Source: Sulfurimonas sp. (GTDB lineage: Bacteria; Campylobacterota; Campylobacteria; Campylobacterales; Sulfurimonadaceae). From it: a stretch of 8,154 nucleotides of DNA. This document shows, piece after piece, positions 6,341-8,154 of the stretch. A program made the position numbers and the translations under genes. The DNA is taken from contig DQSP01000019.1 in assembly GCA_015663215.1 (NCBI GenBank), forward strand, positions 1-8,154. Direction: 5' to 3'. The notes below the pieces were generated by a model. The model did no database searches, was not told the DNA's origin, and was given only the letters and a program-made list of their open reading frames with translations. The stretch's first letter is position 1; the number at the start of each line of letters is the position of its first letter.

Positions 6341-6820
6341 TTGAAAAAAAATATTTACTTAGACTTTGCTTATTTCATTATTTTAGCTGCTTCTTTAGGT
6401 GGTGTTATTACATTAGGTGCTTTTGTAGCACCCGTGGTCTTTCATACTGATAGAATAGTTTCAGAGATACTTATAGATAATTATAATGCTGGTATTATCA
6501 TGGGTGAGATATTTCACCGTTTTTCTTACTGGATTTATTTTCTAGCTGTTTTTGTTGCTTTGTATGAGGCAGTCTCTTATAAAACAGGCTTCCGTGATTC
6601 AATAACTTTTGGGTCTGCTGTGATGGTTATAGGTACATCTTTAATGTTTAGTGCTGTTTATGCACCTAGGATTCTTGAGATGCAAGCTATGGGCAAAGAA
6701 GCAACACAGAGTGATACTTTTAATAATATTCATATTGCAAGCGAGATAGATTTTAAAATATTAGCAGTAGCACTCATCGTTCTTTTTGTAAGAAGACTTA
6801 TGCTTCTTCGCACTGTTTAA
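6341..6820 (+). CDS. DUF4149 (TMEM205-like) membrane protein, TTG start
   Basis: A 159-residue polytopic membrane protein with four likely transmembrane helices (about 9-31, 60-78, 87-107 and 138-153). It carries features of the DUF4149 family: GAFVAPVVF at 26-34 at the end of helix 1, GEIFHRF at 55-61 before helix 2, and YAPRILEMQ at 107-115 after helix 3, then an IHIASE segment at 130-135. No function is established for bacterial members. Translation begins at TTG, supported by AAAGG 7 bases upstream; the first helix would be lost with any later ATG. It is the last gene of the M48-prmC operon, 2 bases after the prmC stop, so it is co-expressed with them. It converges with the J-domain gene with only 5 bases between stops. 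Confidence 0.78.
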   Translation: MKKNIYLDFAYFIILAASLGGVITLGAFVAPVVFHTDRIVSEILIDNYNAGIIMGEIFHRFSYWIYFLAVFVALYEAVSYKTGFRDSITFGSAVMVIGTSLMFSAVYAPRILEMQAMGKEATQSDTFNNIHIASEIDFKILAVALIVLFVRRLMLLRTV

Positions 6821-6825
6821 GAGTA

Positions 6826-7119
6826 CTATCTACCGCCAAACTTATCATGCCACCATTCTGATGGAGAAAATGTTCTTTTTTTGATAGCCTCTTCATCAAA
6901 TGGATACTCATAGTTGTTACAGTAGTCCATTACTATTTCATATGCATCATTTATCTGCATACTCATCTTAGTCGCTTTATCGGGGTTATCTGTATGTTTA
7001 TCTGGATGCCATTTTTTCATAAGGTTTTTGTAGGAGTTTTTTATCTCTTTAAGAGAAGAAGCTTGTCGAAGACCAAGGAGTGTTTTGGCCTTCATAAGTC
7101 GCTCATATGCAGTTGACAC
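6826..7119 (-). CDS. Small J-domain (DnaJ-like) protein downstream of ftsZ
   Basis: A protein of up to 97 residues made of one J-domain and a short tail. The invariant HPD is at residues 38-40 in KKWHPDKH, preceded by helix II (LKEIKNSYKNLMKKW) and followed by helix III (about 47-65). The J-domain should stimulate the ATPase of an Hsp70/DnaK partner. No zinc finger, Gly/Phe region or client-binding domain is present, so it is a specialised co-chaperone whose client is unknown. The tail (YEYPFDEEAIKKRTFSPSEWWHDKF) is not recognised. The start is uncertain: GTG at 7119 lies in frame 6 bases after the ftsZ stop and has no clear ribosome site, while ATG at 7095 (89 residues) would still keep the J-domain. 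It is probably expressed by coupling with ftsZ. Confidence 0.82.
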   Translation of the reverse strand: MSTAYERLMKAKTLLGLRQASSLKEIKNSYKNLMKKWHPDKHTDNPDKATKMSMQINDAYEIVMDYCNNYEYPFDEEAIKKRTFSPSEWWHDKFGGR

Positions 7120-7122
7120 GGT

Positions 7123-8154
7123 TTAGTCTTGTTGTTGTCTCATATATGATGGTATGTCTAGTTGGTCTGCATCTAAGTCACCACCAACAACTAAGCGAGG
7201 ACGAACTTTTACACGAGGTACTGTAATCGGTGTTTGAGGATCATATCCTGTTTCATTTGTAAGCTCTTTTTCAAAACCAGTTGCAACTATAGTAATCTTT
7301 ACATAGTTTTCAGCCAAAGTTGTATCTGTTGATGTTCCAAAAATTATATCAGCTTCATCATCAGCACTTTCATTTACAACATTCATTGCATCATATATTT
7401 CCATAATTGGAAAATCAGGGTGCATATTGAAGTGAACTAAAACACCTAAGGCTCCATTTATAGACATATTGTCAAGAAGAGGAGACTCAATAGCAGCTTT
7501 GATAGCTTCATAAGCAGCATTATCACCCTCATGCTCACCAACACCCATAAGAGCCATACCCTTATGGTTCATAACAGTTTGTAAGTCGGCGAAGTCAAGG
7601 TTGATATCATTATCTCCATTTGAGAGGATAACACCTGATGTACCACTGACTGCTTGTGCTAAAACGCCATCAACGATTTTAAAACTATCTTTAAGTCCTA
7701 GTTTTCTATCGATGATAGATAAAAGTTTGTCATTAGGAATAACAACAATAGAATCAGACTCTTTTTTTAACTCTCCTAAACCTTGTTCTGCAAGTTTGAG
7801 TCTTTTCTTTCCCTCAAATGTAAAAGGTTTCGTTACTACAGCGATAGTAAGTGCTCCAACCTCTTTAGCGATTTTTGCAACTATAGGTGCAGCACCTGTT
7901 CCTGTACCACCACCAAGTCCAGCTGAGATAAATACAATATCAGCACCCTCTAAAGCAGCACGAATTTCATCATAATTTTCTAAAGCAGAGTCTTTACCAA
8001 TTTCTGGCTTCATACCAGCACCAAGACCCTTAGTAAGTTTAGCACCTATCTGAATCTTTGACGCGGCAGAGTCTTCACTTAAAACTTGAGCATCAGTGTT
8101 TACAAGCATCATCTCTATACCTGTAACACCCTCTTTTAGCATGTGACCAATCAT
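7123..8154 (-). CDS. ftsZ: Cell division protein FtsZ, missing its N-terminus at the window edge
   Basis: Tubulin-like GTPase that forms the division ring at midcell. The 343 residues visible include the GTP signature GGGTGTG (81-87 of the fragment), NTDAQ at 19-23, GLGAG at 44-48, and the T7 loop NLDFAD at 185-190, whose acidic residues complete GTP hydrolysis in the neighbouring subunit. The conserved C-terminal peptide LDIPSYMRQQQD (332-343) binds FtsA and other division proteins. The linker before it is short (about 20-25 residues). The first visible Met matches the residue just after the Gly-rich GGGGGN loop of other FtsZs, so roughly 25-35 residues, including that loop, lie beyond base 8154 and the visible ATG is not the start. 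In most genomes ftsA would lie upstream, outside the window. The stop is TAA at 7123-7125, with the J-domain gene directly after it. Confidence 0.96.
   Translation of the reverse strand: MIGHMLKEGVTGIEMMLVNTDAQVLSEDSAASKIQIGAKLTKGLGAGMKPEIGKDSALENYDEIRAALEGADIVFISAGLGGGTGTGAAPIVAKIAKEVGALTIAVVTKPFTFEGKKRLKLAEQGLGELKKESDSIVVIPNDKLLSIIDRKLGLKDSFKIVDGVLAQAVSGTSGVILSNGDNDINLDFADLQTVMNHKGMALMGVGEHEGDNAAYEAIKAAIESPLLDNMSINGALGVLVHFNMHPDFPIMEIYDAMNVVNESADDEADIIFGTSTDTTLAENYVKITIVATGFEKELTNETGYDPQTPITVPRVKVRPRLVVGGDLDADQLDIPSYMRQQQD

Noticed and set aside
6790..6808. Hairpin AAGAAG-N7-CTTCTT near the DUF4149/J-domain convergence, considered as a terminator
   Set aside because: It has only a 6-bp stem inside coding sequence and no U-run on either strand.
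7601..7975. 124-codon open frame on the plus strand
   Set aside because: It is antisense to highly conserved FtsZ sequence, including the GGGTGTG signature; its Ser/Pro richness is a mirror effect.
1..8154. Defence island, toxin-antitoxin pair, prophage, CRISPR or transposon content
   Set aside because: No recombinase, repeat array, terminal inverted repeats, toxin-like pair or base-composition break was seen. The genes are conserved core functions in compact order.

Overview
The window looks like chromosomal core DNA from a low-GC Campylobacterota (Epsilonproteobacteria) bacterium, probably close to Sulfurimonas or a relative. This is inferred from the AT-rich coding style, the FtsZ tail ending in DIPSYMR, the small periplasmic cytochrome c, and extended -10 promoters (TGnTATAAT type) without clear -35 boxes. 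It is dense, with ten protein genes (two cut by the window edges), no gap over about 130 bases, and no RNA genes, mobile elements or CRISPR.

Left part (1-1595, + strand): the 3' end of gpsA (glycerol-3-phosphate dehydrogenase), followed after 13 bases by an SLC13/DASS-type anion permease. The permease converges with a Pif1-like SF1B helicase on the - strand (1622-3331), which carries a C-terminal helix-turn-helix domain.

Middle (3332-4269): a short divergent region holds two back-to-back extended -10 promoters, one for the helicase and one for a 96-residue Dabb (A/B barrel) protein. The Dabb gene converges with a - strand monohaem cytochrome c gene, and a perfect 10-bp inverted repeat lies at their junction. 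A second divergent region (4138-4269) separates the cytochrome from the next operon and contains two small dyads.

Right part: a + strand operon of an M48/Ste24-type membrane metalloprotease, prmC (release-factor glutamine methyltransferase; 19-base overlap) and a DUF4149 membrane protein (TTG start). It converges with a - strand pair: ftsZ (5' end outside the window) and a J-domain protein directly downstream of it in the same reading frame.

The roles are mostly housekeeping: lipid precursor synthesis, anion uptake, DNA unwinding, electron transfer, membrane proteolysis, translation termination and cell division. I found no convincing undescribed system. The points most worth a second look are the ftsZ/J-domain junction, the paired divergent promoters, two gene starts that must be moved downstream because the upstream ATG overlaps a -10 box, and the uncharacterised membrane and cytochrome genes.
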